Shown: one piece after another, positions 63,978-64,000 of the stretch
How positions within the stretch are numbered: the stretch's first letter is position 1
Layout: each line of letters begins with the position of its first letter
Assembly: GCA_905221605.1 (NCBI GenBank)
Contig: CAJNDS010002367.1
Location: forward strand, 402,067 to 466,066
Direction: 5' to 3'
Source: Symbiodinium natans
Taxonomy: Eukaryota; Sar; Dinophyceae; Suessiales; Symbiodiniaceae
DNA: 64,000 nucleotides
Made by a program: the position numbers and the translations under genes
The notes under the pieces: generated by a model
What the model was told of the DNA's origin: nothing
Seen by the model: only the letters and a program-made list of their open reading frames with translations
Databases searched by the model: none

Positions 63978-64000
63978 GAGGGGGGGGGGGGGGGGGGGGG
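63978..64000 (+). repeat. Poly-G run at the window edge
   Basis: The window ends in at least 23 G, preceded by a G-rich stretch from 63928. Length beyond the edge unknown. Confidence 0.9.

Noticed and set aside
1-64000. A chromosome end, suggested by the many TTTAGGG repeats
   Set aside because: Arrays are short, in both orientations and interleaved with exons; they are interstitial.
1-64000. CRISPR arrays, operons, riboswitches, viral genes
   Set aside because: Regular repeats are telomere-type or microsatellites without unique spacers, genes are intron-split, and no virus-like gene was recognised.

Overview
The window reads as nuclear DNA of a dinoflagellate-type alveolate; a Symbiodiniaceae-like genome would fit, but I cannot fix the genus. 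The signs are: genes cut into many tiny exons; introns whose donors are GT, GC or GA in a mix and whose acceptors nearly always read AG followed by G; plant/alveolate-type telomere repeats (TTTAGGG) scattered through introns; many homopolymer G tracts; and gene families at home in dinoflagellates (Hint-domain fusions, Tpt1/KptA-like fragments). Nothing looks bacterial: no operons, no ribosome binding sites, no CRISPR. Most open frames in the window are read-through of repeats or introns, so genes had to be assembled from short conserved exons with matching splice sites.

Layout, left to right. 174-2777 (+): 3' part of a serine carboxypeptidase (family S10) with its catalytic Asp and His exons and its C-terminus. 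2948-3326 (+): possible thioredoxin/PDI-like exons. 4234-4322 (+): an isolated coding exon. 4586-6440 (+): armadillo-repeat exons. 6556-9869 (-): an unrecognised gene on the opposite strand with clean splice sites. 10116-11989 (+): more helical-repeat exons. 12-18.8 kb: mostly repeats with a few doubtful exons. 18890-34414 (+): a gene of more than 15 kb for a prenylcysteine-oxidase-like FAD enzyme, with exons as short as 27-36 nt. 34.4-38.1 kb: low-complexity DNA and a probable terminal exon. 38474-44900 (+): exons of a secreted protein (signal peptide, helical N-terminal part, cysteine-rich middle, beta-sandwich-like end), with two copies of a short MKH-NW domain in the middle. 46803-47486 (+): single-exon Tpt1/KptA-like N-terminal domain with a WW-like tail. 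48046-60218 (+): PHYHD1-like Fe(II)/2-oxoglutarate dioxygenase gene; inside one of its introns lies a complete same-strand gene for a coiled-coil protein ending in a Hint autoprocessing domain (52860-54929). 63050-63915 (+): exons of a probable membrane protein running off the right edge.

Two kinds of non-coding structure stand out. First, the telomere-type repeats are not random: on the sense strand G-rich TTTAGGG arrays follow exons (donor side) and C-rich CCCTAAA arrays precede exons (acceptor side), so many introns are bracketed by an inverted repeat that could fold into a stem. Second, there are several families of short inverted-repeat elements (80-175 bp). Two of them coincide with whole introns or end at the acceptor, as expected for introner elements; others look like MITEs.

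The genes share no obvious pathway. The exon joins described are inference from frame, splice signals and family knowledge; no transcript was available.
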